A stretch of 64,000 nt of DNA from Umezawaea sp049997955 (GCA_049997955.1 JAEBDY010000017.1:1-64000); one strand, 5' to 3'. Positions 15,550-24,665 are shown, counted from the first letter of the stretch. The notes: generated by a model not told the origin, from the letters alone. Program-made: numbers and translations.

Positions 15550-16686
15550 CTAGAGGACCTCGGTCAGGACCTCGGCGGCCCGCCGGGCGTCGGAGTACCG
15601 GTTGTAGAGCGGCGCGAAGCCGAATCGCAGCACGTCAGGGGGCCGGTGGTCGCCGATGACGTTCCGCTCGACCAGCCTGCCCATCACGGCGGCCGCGTCG
15701 GGGTGCCGCAGCGAGACCTGGTGCCCCCGCCACTCGTCGGCGGGCGTGATCACCTCGACGTCCGGCAGGTCCTCGACGAGCGACCGGAAGTACGCGGTCA
15801 GCTCCAGCCCCTTGGCCCGCACGTCGGCCAGCGACACCCCGTCCCACACGTCCAGCGCGGCGTCCAGCGCCAGCATCGACAGGATGTCCGGCGTGCCGAC
15901 GCGGCCGCGGGCGATGCCGGGATCGGGCGTGAAGCCCTCCTCCATCGCGAACGGGGCGCGGTGCCCGGTCCACCCGGTCAGCGGCTGCTCGAACGTCGGC
16001 TGCGCGGCCGCCGGCACGTAGAGGAACGCGGGCGCGCCCGGTCCGCCGTTGAGGAACTTGTACGTGCACCCGACGGCCAGGTCGACGCCCAGCGCGTCCA
16101 GCTCGATCGGCAGCACGCCCGCGCTGTGGCAGAGGTCCCACACGACGCGAGCGCCGACCGCGTGCACCTGTTCGGTCACCGCGGCCATGTCCAGCATCCG
16201 GCCGGTCCGGTAGTCGACGTGGTTGAGCAGCACCACGGCGGTCCGCTCGGTCAGCTCCAGCGCGTCCGGCACCGCGGGCCGCAGTTCCAGCCCGGTCAGC
16301 TCGGCCGCGGACCGGGCGATGTACCCGTCGGTCGGGAACGTGCCCGCGTCCACCACGATCTCCGCGCGGTCGGTGCCCTTCACGGCCGCCATCAGCGCCT
16401 TGAAGATGTTCACGCTGGTCGAGTCGCCGACGACGACCTGCCCCGGAGCCGCGCCGACCAGCCTGCCGACCTTGTCGCCGACCCGTTGCGGAGCCTCCCA
16501 CCAGCCCTCGGACCAGCTGCGGATCAGCCTGCGGCCCCACTGCTGCCGCACGACCTCCTGCATCCGCTCGGCGACCGCGCGCGGCGGTGCGCCCAGGGAG
16601 TTGCCGTCCAGGTAGACGACGTCGTCGTCCAGGTCGAACAGCTCCCGCACCGGCGCGAGCGGGTCGACGGAGTCGAAGTCGGTCAC
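15550..16686 (-). CDS. kynU: Kynureninase
   Basis: The 378-residue PLP enzyme splits kynurenine to anthranilate and alanine. Family marks include YLDGNSLGAPP near residue 19, LNHVDYRTGRMLDM, and CTYKFLNGGPGAPAF with the Schiff-base lysine. The GTG start at 16686 overlaps the stop codon of kynA (GTGA), so translation is coupled. No formamidase gene is adjacent, so the intermediate N-formylkynurenine must be hydrolysed by an enzyme elsewhere. The anthranilate may feed catabolism or a secondary-metabolite pathway, which cannot be judged here. Confidence 0.95.
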   Translation of the reverse strand: MTDFDSVDPLAPVRELFDLDDDVVYLDGNSLGAPPRAVAERMQEVVRQQWGRRLIRSWSEGWWEAPQRVGDKVGRLVGAAPGQVVVGDSTSVNIFKALMAAVKGTDRAEIVVDAGTFPTDGYIARSAAELTGLELRPAVPDALELTERTAVVLLNHVDYRTGRMLDMAAVTEQVHAVGARVVWDLCHSAGVLPIELDALGVDLAVGCTYKFLNGGPGAPAFLYVPAAAQPTFEQPLTGWTGHRAPFAMEEGFTPDPGIARGRVGTPDILSMLALDAALDVWDGVSLADVRAKGLELTAYFRSLVEDLPDVEVITPADEWRGHQVSLRHPDAAAVMGRLVERNVIGDHRPPDVLRFGFAPLYNRYSDARRAAEVLTEVL

Positions 16687-17519
16687 ACGAAGCTCCTCGC
16701 GGTCCACAGCTCCGGGAACACCGAACGCTGGGTGCGCTTCTCCAGGAACGCGACGCCCGCGGAGCCGCCCGTGCCGACCTTGGCGCCCATCGAGCGGCGG
16801 GTGGCCAGGAGGTGGTCGTAGCGCCAGCGCGCGAACTCCTCGGCGATGTCGGTCAGCGCCTCGCCCAGCTCCAGCAGGTCGCGGGAGTCGCCGCGGTAGA
16901 CCTCCGCCCACACCTTCTCGACGTCGGCGTTCGGCTCGTAGGCCCTGGTCAGGTCGCGCTCCAGCACGTCGACCGGGATCGCCAGCCCGTGCCGGTGCAG
17001 CGCGGCGAGCACGTCGTCGTACAGGCTCGGCGCCCGCAGCTGGGCTTCGAGCGCGTCGTGCAGCTCGGGCACCGCGCGGTGCGGCACCAGCATCGACCGG
17101 GACTTCTCGCCGAGCAGGAACTCCATCTCGCGGTACACGCCGGACTGGAAGCCGGAGCCCTCGCCGAGCGCGTCGCGGAACGAGTTGAACTCGCCCGGCG
17201 TCATCCGCGCGATCGGCCGCCACGCGGCGTTGAGGCCCTGGAGGTGCAGGTCGCTGCGGCGCAGCGTGCGGACCGCCGCGCGCAGGTCGTCGGCGCGCAG
17301 TTCGAGCTGGGCCTGCCGCCACTCGAAGCACAGCAGGCCGAAGTAGAGCTCCATGATCTGGGTGATGACCAGGAACGACATCTCGCGCGGGTCGTCGGAG
17401 GCCTGCTTCTGCAGCGTGTGCAGGACCGAGGCGTGCACGTAGTCCTCGTACGGCGTGGTGCCGCCGAAGTCGAGCTTGGGGACCTCTTCGCCGCCGTGGA
17501 TGACCGGGCAAGTGCTCAT
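16683..17519 (-). CDS. kynA: Tryptophan 2,3-dioxygenase
   Basis: The 278-residue haem enzyme opens the indole ring of tryptophan. It shows YEDYVHASVLHTLQ near the N-terminus, FLVITQIMELYFGLL, the haem-ligand region FARWRYDHLLATRRSMGAKVGTG and the C-terminal GGSAGVAFLEK. ATG 17519 gives the normal start; the frame is open to 17780 only by chance. It heads a two-gene operon with kynU and diverges from an Lrp-type regulator across a palindrome at 17544-17557, which strongly suggests control by that regulator, probably in response to tryptophan or kynurenine. Confidence 0.95.
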   Translation of the reverse strand: MSTCPVIHGGEEVPKLDFGGTTPYEDYVHASVLHTLQKQASDDPREMSFLVITQIMELYFGLLCFEWRQAQLELRADDLRAAVRTLRRSDLHLQGLNAAWRPIARMTPGEFNSFRDALGEGSGFQSGVYREMEFLLGEKSRSMLVPHRAVPELHDALEAQLRAPSLYDDVLAALHRHGLAIPVDVLERDLTRAYEPNADVEKVWAEVYRGDSRDLLELGEALTDIAEEFARWRYDHLLATRRSMGAKVGTGGSAGVAFLEKRTQRSVFPELWTARSFV

Positions 17520-17543
17520 GCCACCATCATGCGTGGTCAGATG

Positions 17544-17557
17544 GCATTTCTGAATGC
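17544..17557. promoter_or_regulatory. Candidate Lrp/AsnC operator GCATT-TCTG-AATGC
   Basis: A perfect 5-4-5 palindrome lies between kynA and the divergent Lrp gene, 25 bases before kynA. AsnC/Lrp proteins commonly bind such short dyads in the shared promoter. Confidence 0.6.
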
Positions 17558-17625
17558 ACGTCGAGTGCCGTTCGGGCTCTGACATCTCATGGCCGAAAGC
17601 CGTTTCCGCGGATAGCTTTGCGTTC

Positions 17626-18078
17626 ATGAGCATCGACCTGGACTCCGTGGACTGGGCCCTGCTGGAAGCCCTCCAGGAGGACGCCCGGCTGTCGTACAAC
17701 GAGCTGGCCCGGCGCGTGCACATCTCGCCGCCGACGGTCGCGCAGCGCGTGCGGCGGCTGGAGAACGCGGGCGTGATCACCGGCTACCGGGCCGCGGTCG
17801 ACCCCACGGCCGTCGGACGCTCGGTCGTGGCCCTGGTCCGGATGAAGTGCTACGGCCCGAGGTGCATCACCGTGCACCCGGAACTGCTCGACGACTGCCC
17901 GGAGGTGGTCGAGGTGGTGCGGCTGACCGGCGACATCTGCTCGGTCGTGAAGGTCGTGACGACGTCGGTGCAGGAGCTGGAACGGCTGCTCGTGCGCCTC
18001 GGCAGCCACGGCGAGACGTCCAGCGCGATGGTGCTGTCGACGCCGATCCCGTGGCGTCCCGTCCTACCCGGTGCCTAG
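17626..18078 (+). CDS. Lrp/AsnC-family regulator of the kynurenine operon
   Basis: The 150-residue protein has an N-terminal helix-turn-helix (LDSVDWALLEALQEDARLSYNELARRVHISPPTVAQRVRRLE) and a C-terminal RAM ligand-binding domain (from about residue 65, VALVRMKCYG to AMVLSTPIPW). It resembles the KynR-type regulators that sense kynurenine. ATG 17626 is chosen; TAGCTT ends seven bases upstream, implying a leaderless message. It diverges from kynAU and overlaps the end of murQ convergently by 15 bases. Confidence 0.88.
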   Translation: MSIDLDSVDWALLEALQEDARLSYNELARRVHISPPTVAQRVRRLENAGVITGYRAAVDPTAVGRSVVALVRMKCYGPRCITVHPELLDDCPEVVEVVRLTGDICSVVKVVTTSVQELERLLVRLGSHGETSSAMVLSTPIPWRPVLPGA

Positions 18079-18984
18079 GGACGTCATCGCCTGGCGCACG
18101 TGCCCGTCGGAGCCGACCAGCGCCTCGGAGGCCCGCGCGATCGTCGCGCCGGACAGCAGGTGCACCAGCGCCACCTTCAGGTCGCCGCCCGCGTCGGACA
18201 GCGCGTCCGTGCACTCCTGCTCGGCCATTCCGGTCGCCTCGCGCAGGATCCGCACGGTCCGGCCGCGCAGCTTCGCGTTCGTGGCCCGCATGCTGACCAT
18301 CAGGTTCGAGTAGGTGCGGCCCAGCCGGATCATCACCGCGGTGGAGAACGAGGTCAGCACCAGCTTCTGCGACGACCCCGCCTTCATCCGGGTCGACCCC
18401 GCGATGGCCTCCGGACCGGTGTCGAGGGCGATCAGCACGTCGACCTCGCACGGCGCGGGCGAGATCGGGTTGTTCGACACCAGCACGGTGTGCGCGCCCA
18501 GCGCACGGGCCTCGCACAGGGCGCTTATGACGTACGGCGTGCGGCCGGACGCCGTGACGCCGAGGACGAGGTCGCCCGCCGACGCGTACCGCCGGATCTC
18601 CGCGGCGCCGCTGCCGTCCTCGACGTTCTCCATCGCCCGCACCAGGGCTTCCTGACCGCCCGCGTGGTGCGCCATGAACCAGTCCGGCGGGGTGTTGAAC
18701 GTGGGCGCCAGCTCGGCCGCGTCGAGCGTGGCGAGCCTGCCGGACGTGCCCGCGCCGACGTAGTGCACCCGGCCTCCCGCCCGCAGCGCGCCGACGGCGA
18801 GGTCGGCGGCCAGCGCCACCTGCGGCAGCACCGCCGCCACCGCGTCGGGCACCAGGTGGTCCTCCACGTTGATCGCCCGCAGCACGTCCAGAGTGGACAT
18901 CCGGTCGATGTCCAGCGTGCGAGGGTTCCGCATCTCGGTCGGGGAATCCACGCGCACCGCCACACCGTTGCCGGGCGAGGTCAT
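18064..18984 (-). CDS. murQ: N-acetylmuramic acid 6-phosphate etherase
   Basis: The 306-residue SIS-domain enzyme cleaves D-lactate from MurNAc-6-phosphate to give GlcNAc-6-phosphate. The phosphate-binding loop VGAGTSGRL and the segment LDAAELAPTF with its catalytic glutamate are present, with a second SIS motif VTASGRTPYV and a C-terminal helical domain ending VRQAM. Its ATG overlaps the stop of the upstream RpiR gene (ATGA). No PTS permease or MurNAc kinase lies in the cluster, so the phosphorylated substrate must be made by a gene elsewhere. Confidence 0.95.
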   Translation of the reverse strand: MTSPGNGVAVRVDSPTEMRNPRTLDIDRMSTLDVLRAINVEDHLVPDAVAAVLPQVALAADLAVGALRAGGRVHYVGAGTSGRLATLDAAELAPTFNTPPDWFMAHHAGGQEALVRAMENVEDGSGAAEIRRYASAGDLVLGVTASGRTPYVISALCEARALGAHTVLVSNNPISPAPCEVDVLIALDTGPEAIAGSTRMKAGSSQKLVLTSFSTAVMIRLGRTYSNLMVSMRATNAKLRGRTVRILREATGMAEQECTDALSDAGGDLKVALVHLLSGATIARASEALVGSDGHVRQAMTSLGTG

Positions 18985-19904
18985 TTACCGGTCTCCCGTC
19001 GTCGCCTGCCATCGGGCCGCGCTCCCAGCCGGTGGCCGGACACCGCGTCGTACGTCGCCTCCAGCGCGGTCTTCGCGCTGTCCACGTGCATCTGCGCCAC
19101 CCCGATGAACAGGCAGTCGACCACGGTCAGCTGGGCGATCCGGCTGGCCATGGCGCCCGAGCGGAACGTGGTCTCGCGCGCGGCCGTGGTCAGCACGTGG
19201 TCGGAGACCTCGCTGATCGGCGACCGCGGGAAGTTCGTCAGCGCCACCGTCGTCGCGCCGTGGTCCTTGGCGACCCGCAGTGCCTCCACGGTCTCCGACG
19301 TCGAGCCGGTGTGCGAGATGCCGACCGCGACGTCCGCGCTGGTCAGGACGGCCGCGCTGGTCAACGCGATGTGGGTGTCGTTCCACGCGAAGCAGACCCG
19401 GCCGATCCGGTGCAGCTTCTGCTGGAGGTCGAACGCGACGAACGCGCTCGCGCCGAACCCGTAGACGTCGACCCGCCCGGCGCCCCCGACGGCCTCGACG
19501 ACCCGTTGCAGGGTCTCGACGTCGAGCTGCTCGGCGGTCTCCTCGACCGCCCGCGCGTCGGCGAACGCGACCTTGCCGACGACCTGGCGCAGGTCGTCCG
19601 TGAGCGTGATGTCACTACCCAGGTCGCGGTCGACGCGGGCCGCTGTGCGCGCGGTGTCGGCCGCGAGGGCGATGCGCAGCTCGGGGTAGCCGCCGACGCC
19701 GATGGCCTTGCAGAAGCGGGTCACCGTCGTCTCGCTGGTGCTCGCCGCCTCCGCGACCTCGGTGATGCTGCGGTGCGCGACCGTGGCGGGGTTCTCCAGC
19801 ACGACCTTGGCGACCCGCTGCTCGGCGCGGGCCAGGCCCGGCAGCAGTGAGCGGATCTTGACCAAGGGGCTGGCGTCGAGGTAATCGGGATTGTGGCTGG
19901 ACAC
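18981..19904 (-). CDS. murR: MurR-like RpiR-family regulator
   Basis: The 307-residue protein has the RpiR helix-turn-helix (VAHRSITEVAEAASTSETTVTRFCKAIG, about 42-69) and a C-terminal SIS domain that binds a sugar phosphate (VYGFGASAFVAFDLQQKL and GISHTGSTSETVEAL). Coupling to murQ by a four-base overlap and the nearby namZ/nagZ genes point to a repressor that senses MurNAc-6-phosphate, like MurR of Bacillus and E. coli. The GTG start lies just downstream of TTACT repeats (19914-19928). The symbol rests on context. Confidence 0.85.
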   Translation of the reverse strand: MSSHNPDYLDASPLVKIRSLLPGLARAEQRVAKVVLENPATVAHRSITEVAEAASTSETTVTRFCKAIGVGGYPELRIALAADTARTAARVDRDLGSDITLTDDLRQVVGKVAFADARAVEETAEQLDVETLQRVVEAVGGAGRVDVYGFGASAFVAFDLQQKLHRIGRVCFAWNDTHIALTSAAVLTSADVAVGISHTGSTSETVEALRVAKDHGATTVALTNFPRSPISEVSDHVLTTAARETTFRSGAMASRIAQLTVVDCLFIGVAQMHVDSAKTALEATYDAVSGHRLGARPDGRRRRETGK

Positions 19905-19912
19905 GTGGGAAA

Positions 19913-19958
19913 CTTACTAACCGTTACTGCCCTGGTCAACGGATGGGGGGAGTAACTC
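19913..19958. promoter_or_regulatory. TTACT/AGTAA repeats upstream of murR
   Basis: TTACT occurs at 19914-19918 and 19924-19928, ten bases apart, and GAGTAACTC follows at 19950-19958; GTTACT (19923) and AGTAAC (19951) form an inverted pair. These half-sites on one helical face are a plausible MurR operator controlling murR-murQ. Confidence 0.4.
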
Positions 19959-20035
19959 GGGCATGGTGAGGAGGATTTCTCACCCGTATGGGCGTCAGTC
20001 CTCACGCGCTGTTCGCACGCGCCGACATAGGGTGC

Positions 20036-21667
20036 TCACCGCGTGGCCGGACGCCAGTCCACCGCCGTCAGCGCCTCGGGATTCCGCTCCCCGTCGAGCA
20101 CCGTGCCGCGGTCGCCCGTGACCCGGATTCCGTCCAGGTAAAGGCCTCGGCCGCCGTAGCCCGTGCCGCGCACGTAGAGCCAGCGGAGCCGGTTCGCGTC
20201 CACGGCGGCCTCGACCCGTTTCCACGTCCTCGTGCCCGTTCCGGTCAGGGTCCTCAGCTCGCGCCACGTCGTCCCGTCGCCCTGCTGGAGCACGACGCTG
20301 TCGCCCACGTCGAGGTCGACGAACGCGTCGAACGACACCCGCCGCGCGCCGGGCAGGTCACCCGTGGTGAGCGTCGCGCCGGTCGCGGTGGGCGTCCACG
20401 CGTCCTGGCCGTGCCTCGGCCGCACCGCGAGCGCCTTGGCCAGACCGTCCGCCACGGCCCGCCGCGCGGGGTTGATGGACCCCCAGTCGCGGGACGGGTG
20501 CACGCGGTTGGTCAGCAGGATCGCGATGGACCGCGACATCGGGTCGAGCACGAGCGTCGTGCCGGTGAACCCGGTGTGCCCGGCTGAGCGCGGCGAGCTG
20601 AGCGCGCCCATGTACCAGCGCTGGTCCAGCTCGAAGCCCAACCCGTGCGCGTTGCCGGGGAACTCGGTGTTGTAGTCGACCAGCATCCGCTCGACGGTCT
20701 GCGGCCGCAGGATCCGGTGGCCGTCGTAGGTGCCGCCGTTGAGGATCGCCTGGCCCAGCACGGCCAGGTCGCGCGCGGTGGAGAACACGCCCGCGTGCCC
20801 GGCGACACCGCCCAGCGACCACGCGTTCTCGTCGTGCACCTGGCCGCGCACCACGCCCCGGCCCGCGTTGTCCTGGAACTCGGTGGCGGCGATCCGGTCC
20901 AGCTTGGCCGCGGGCGGGTTGTAGCCGGTGTCGACGAGGCCGAGCGGTTCGGTGATCCCGGTGCGCACCAACCGGTCCAGCGGCGCCCCGCTGACCCGGC
21001 GGACCAGCTCGCCCAACGCGATCAGGTTCAGGTCGGAGTACGTGTACGTCGAGCCCGGCGTGGTCTTCGGCGCCACGTCCATGACGGCCTTGATCCGCGA
21101 CGGCACGTCCGGCCACCGCTGCCACAGCGGCAGGAACGGTTCCAGCCCGGACGTGTGCGTGAGGAGCTGCTCGACGGTGATGTCCGCCTTGCCGTTCACG
21201 CCGAACTCCGGCAGGTACCGCGACACCGGCTGGTCGACGCGCACCCGACCGCGGTCGACCTGCTGCATGACCACGATGGAGGTGAACAGCTTCGAGATCG
21301 ACGCGAGGTCGAAGATCGTGTCCTCGGCCATCGGGACCCGCTGCGCCTCCGGCAGTTCGGTGGTCTTGTCGGTGTACCGCACCGCCCAGCCGGTCGGCTG
21401 GTGGGCGACGACCGCGCCGTCGTGGACCATCAGGGTCACCGCGCCGGAGAACAGCGGGTGCCCGCTCGTGCCCGCCTCGGTGTAGCGGCGGACCTGCTCC
21501 AGCGCGGCGTCGATCGGCTCCCGCTCCAGGGCGCCGTCGTGCAGCGTGGTCCACGGGGGGGAGAACCCGGTGTGCGGGCGGTCGAACCGCCCGGTCGACG
21601 GGTCGGCGTGCGCCGGCGTGGCGGTCATGGCGACCAGGGTCGCGAGGAGCATGGCGGGCAGGCGCAT
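20036..21667 (-). CDS. Secreted class C beta-lactamase-fold hydrolase (AmiE/YbbE-like)
   Basis: The 543-residue protein starts with a Sec signal peptide (MRLPAMLLATLVAMTATPAHA). A serine hydrolase domain follows with S123-I-S-K126 (SxxK), Y210-S-D (YxN-like) and GHTG (KTG-like). A C-terminal jelly-roll segment of about 140 residues (VSFDAFVDLDVGDSVV onward) may bind carbohydrate. In Bacillus the equivalent gene between nagZ and murR is AmiE, an N-acetylmuramyl-L-alanine amidase, so removing peptide from muropeptides is the favoured role. ATG 21667 has GAGG seven bases upstream; a GTG at 21679 would overlap the namZ stop. It lies eight bases after namZ. Confidence 0.82.
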   Translation of the reverse strand: MRLPAMLLATLVAMTATPAHADPSTGRFDRPHTGFSPPWTTLHDGALEREPIDAALEQVRRYTEAGTSGHPLFSGAVTLMVHDGAVVAHQPTGWAVRYTDKTTELPEAQRVPMAEDTIFDLASISKLFTSIVVMQQVDRGRVRVDQPVSRYLPEFGVNGKADITVEQLLTHTSGLEPFLPLWQRWPDVPSRIKAVMDVAPKTTPGSTYTYSDLNLIALGELVRRVSGAPLDRLVRTGITEPLGLVDTGYNPPAAKLDRIAATEFQDNAGRGVVRGQVHDENAWSLGGVAGHAGVFSTARDLAVLGQAILNGGTYDGHRILRPQTVERMLVDYNTEFPGNAHGLGFELDQRWYMGALSSPRSAGHTGFTGTTLVLDPMSRSIAILLTNRVHPSRDWGSINPARRAVADGLAKALAVRPRHGQDAWTPTATGATLTTGDLPGARRVSFDAFVDLDVGDSVVLQQGDGTTWRELRTLTGTGTRTWKRVEAAVDANRLRWLYVRGTGYGGRGLYLDGIRVTGDRGTVLDGERNPEALTAVDWRPATR

Positions 21668-21675
21668 CGTGGTCC

Positions 21676-22908
21676 TCACCGGTAGTGGAGGTACGGACGT
21701 CTCGTGCGGCGGAACGCGGTCAGCTCGGCTTCCCAGGCCCCGACGACCTCGTCCACGCCCGCGCCCGCGTCGACCATGCGCCGCAACCGGTCCGAGCCGC
21801 TGAGGTTGTCGATGAAGTTGTCCGGCCGCCACGCGAACAGCGCGGGGTACAGCGAGCGGGCCGTGACGATCATGGCCACGGCCGCGTGGATCGCGTCGAA
21901 CCCCGGCGGGTCGGTGACGTGCAGGGCCACGCCACCGCAGGTCTTGCCCACGAACTTGCCGAACGTGGGGGAGAAGTACGTCTCGCGGAACCGCACGCCG
22001 GGCAGGCCCAGCCCGTTCAGCTCCTCGGCCCACCGCCAGTCCACGTCCGGCGCGCCCACGGTCTCGAACGGCCGGGTCGTGCCGCGGCCCTCGGAGAACG
22101 CGGTGCCCTCGAACAGGCACGTGCCGGGGTAGACCAGCGCCGTGTCCGGGGTCGGCATGTTCGGACTCGGCGGCACCCACGGCAGGCCGGTGGCCAGGTT
22201 CGACCGCCGCCACCCCCGTGCCCACTCCACGTCGAGGCTGGTCAGCCTGCCGCCGTCGGACGGCAGGAACTCGGCGTCGAACAGCCGGGCCAGCTCGCCG
22301 ACCGTCATGCCGTGCTGCTGCACGATCGGCTTGCGGCCGACCCCCGTGGCGAACGCAGGGTCGAGCTGCGGGCCCTTCGCGGTGCCGCCGACCGGGTTGG
22401 GGCGGTCCAGCACGAGGAACGCCGCGCCGGTCGCGGCGGCGGCGCGCATGGCCGTGTAGAGGGACCAGATGTAGGTGTAGAAGCGCGCGCCGACGTCCGC
22501 GATGTCGAAGACGACCGTATCCACGTCGGCCTTGCGGAACAGCGCGGCCAGCTGGGCGGCGTCCTTGCCGTAGGCGTCGTAGACGGGGACGCCGGTGCGC
22601 GGATCGGCGTAGTCGCCCTCGGAACCGCCCGCCTGGGCCGTGCCGCGGAAGCCGTGCTCCGGTCCGAAGACGGCGGTCGGCCTCCGGCCCGCGGCCACCA
22701 TGGAGTCGACGACGTGGGTCTGGTCGACCAGCACGCCCGTGGGGTTGGTGAGGACGCCGACGCGCTTGCCCCGGAGGCGCTCCCAGCCGTCCCGCGCCAG
22801 TGCCTCGGCGCCGGTGGTGATCCCGGTGGCGGCCGCCGCGGGGGTGCCCGTGAGCGCCAGCGCGGGCACGGCCAGCGCGCCCGCCTGGAGAAGCTGCCTG
22901 CGCCTCAC
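21676..22908 (-). CDS. namZ: Exo-beta-N-acetylmuramidase (DUF1343, GH171)
   Basis: The 410-residue product matches DUF1343: LRGKRVGVLTNPTGV near the mature N-terminus, VFGPEHGFRGTAQAG, VFDIADVGARFYTYIWSL, LDRPNPVGG, and PGTCLFEGTAFSEGRGTTRPFE. The founding enzyme NamZ of Bacillus releases MurNAc from the non-reducing end of peptidoglycan fragments. The GTG at 22908 gives a twin-arginine-like signal (VRRRQLLQAGALAVPALALTG), so it is exported folded, and it overlaps the nagZ stop (GTGA). The longer open frame to 23049 reads nonsense over nagZ. Order nagZ-namZ-amidase matches a salvage operon. Confidence 0.92.
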   Translation of the reverse strand: MRRRQLLQAGALAVPALALTGTPAAAATGITTGAEALARDGWERLRGKRVGVLTNPTGVLVDQTHVVDSMVAAGRRPTAVFGPEHGFRGTAQAGGSEGDYADPRTGVPVYDAYGKDAAQLAALFRKADVDTVVFDIADVGARFYTYIWSLYTAMRAAAATGAAFLVLDRPNPVGGTAKGPQLDPAFATGVGRKPIVQQHGMTVGELARLFDAEFLPSDGGRLTSLDVEWARGWRRSNLATGLPWVPPSPNMPTPDTALVYPGTCLFEGTAFSEGRGTTRPFETVGAPDVDWRWAEELNGLGLPGVRFRETYFSPTFGKFVGKTCGGVALHVTDPPGFDAIHAAVAMIVTARSLYPALFAWRPDNFIDNLSGSDRLRRMVDAGAGVDEVVGAWEAELTAFRRTRRPYLHYR

Positions 22909-24665
22909 CAGCTGACGCCGTGGCCGAGCGGGTACCTCGTCGGGCCCGGCACCTCGACCGGCAGCTTGCCCTTCGGGCTCGCCTCGCCGTAGAGGACCCT
23001 GGCCAGCGACTCCATCGACACAGCGCCGTAGGAGTACGTCGCCAGCCACGTCGGGGCGTCGTGGCCGACGTCGTACGGGTTCTGCACGGCCACCGCGACC
23101 ACGGGTTTCCCGGTCGCCCGGAGCCTGGCCAGCAGAGCCTGCTGCGCGGGCTGCCTGCTCAGGGAGTTCGTGAGGAGGACGACGACCTCGACGCCAGCGG
23201 CCGCCTGTTCCGCCGCGACGATCTGCGCCTCGGTCGGGACGCTGCCGGTGGTGAGCGGTGTCGTGGCCGTGCCGCGGGCGGTCAGCCGGCCGGCCAGCGT
23301 TCGCACGGTCGTTTCACCCCAGCCCGTGACCAGCGCGGATGTCGGCTTGACCCGCAGCGGCAGCACACCGGCGTCGTTGCGGACCGCGGTCGTCGTGTGG
23401 TCGGTGATCTGCTGGGCGGCGGCCAGGTTGCCGGGCGGGCCGACAGCGCCCGGCACCGCGTCCACGTCGACCAGCGGGCTGGTGAGCATGCCCCGGAGGA
23501 ACTTCATCCGCAGCACCCGCAGCACGCTCTGGTCGATGCGGCGCTCGCTGATCTCACCGCCGCGCACGGCGTTCAGGACGCTGGTGACGGCCAGCTCCAG
23601 GTTCACCGGCATCAACAGCTGGTCGACGCCCGCTTTGAGCGCGAGCACCGGGATCTCCGCGTCGGAGTGCAGCTTGCGCACGCCGTCCATGCTGAGCGAG
23701 TCGGTGATGACCACGCCGTCGTAGCGCAGCTCGTCGCGCAGCAGGCCGGTGACGACGGGCTTGGACAGCGTCGCCGGTTCACCGGACGGGTCGATCCGCG
23801 GCGTCTGGATGTGCGCGGTCATGATCGAGTCGACGCCCGCCGCGATGGCAGCGCGGAACGGTGGCGCCTCGATCTGCCGCCACTGCTCCACCGTGCGGTC
23901 CACCACCGGCAGGCTCGTGTGGCTGTCCTCCGCCGTGTCGCCGTGGCCGGGGAAGTGCTTCGCCGTCGCCGACACCGCGCCCTTGGACAGGAAGCGCTGC
24001 TGGTAGCCGCGGACCTGGGCGGCCGTCATGTCGGCGGTCAGCGCGGGGTCGCTGGAGTACGAGCGGACCCCGATCACCGGGTTCACCGGGTTCGAGTTCA
24101 CGTCCGCGTCCGGCGCGAAGTCCTGGTTGATCCCCATCGCCCGCAACTCGTTCGCGGTGATCGTGGCAGCCTTCTCGGCGTCGGCCGTCGACCGGCTCGC
24201 GCCCAGCGCCATGTTGCCGGGGAACTGCGTGGCAGGTGCGCCTATTCGGGTGACGATCCCCATTTCCTGGTCGGTGGAGATCGCGAGCGGAATTCGACTT
24301 CCCGACCCCATCGCGGCGCGCTGGAGACCGTTCGACAGGGTCGCGATCTGCTGCGGGGTGTCGATGTTGTCGCGGCTGGAGTTGTTGAAGTAGACGACCC
24401 CGCCGGGGTGGAACTTCTGCACGACCTGCGCCGGGGTGTCGACGCCGAAGTCCGTTCGGTTCACCGGATTCACCTCGTCGGGTGATTGCCCGTTCAGGTA
24501 GGTCACGAACAGCTGACCGACCTTTTCCTCCAGCGTCATCCCGCGAACGAGGGTGGTGATGTTCTGCGGTGCCGTGGAACCGGGTTCCGCGGTCGCGGTC
24601 AATGGTGCGCACATACCGGCCGTGACCAGCACGACAACGGCTAACGGACGTCCGACCCGGCCCAC
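22905..24665 (-). CDS. nagZ: Exported GH3 beta-N-acetylglucosaminidase
   Basis: The 586-residue GH3 enzyme shows the NagZ-type signature KHFPGHGDTAEDSHTSLP whose Asp247-His249 dyad acts as acid/base, and the nucleophile Asp322 in VVITDSLSMDGV. A C-terminal GH3 domain (from about 425) follows, as in Bacillus NagZ and unlike the short E. coli form. It has a Sec signal peptide ending TATAEP. I prefer GTG 24665 to GTG 24692 because GGGGAGG lies five bases before it. It heads the salvage operon with namZ and the AmiE-like gene, releasing GlcNAc so that NamZ can act on the exposed MurNAc. Confidence 0.93.
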   Translation of the reverse strand: MGRVGRPLAVVVLVTAGMCAPLTATAEPGSTAPQNITTLVRGMTLEEKVGQLFVTYLNGQSPDEVNPVNRTDFGVDTPAQVVQKFHPGGVVYFNNSSRDNIDTPQQIATLSNGLQRAAMGSGSRIPLAISTDQEMGIVTRIGAPATQFPGNMALGASRSTADAEKAATITANELRAMGINQDFAPDADVNSNPVNPVIGVRSYSSDPALTADMTAAQVRGYQQRFLSKGAVSATAKHFPGHGDTAEDSHTSLPVVDRTVEQWRQIEAPPFRAAIAAGVDSIMTAHIQTPRIDPSGEPATLSKPVVTGLLRDELRYDGVVITDSLSMDGVRKLHSDAEIPVLALKAGVDQLLMPVNLELAVTSVLNAVRGGEISERRIDQSVLRVLRMKFLRGMLTSPLVDVDAVPGAVGPPGNLAAAQQITDHTTTAVRNDAGVLPLRVKPTSALVTGWGETTVRTLAGRLTARGTATTPLTTGSVPTEAQIVAAEQAAAGVEVVVLLTNSLSRQPAQQALLARLRATGKPVVAVAVQNPYDVGHDAPTWLATYSYGAVSMESLARVLYGEASPKGKLPVEVPGPTRYPLGHGVSW

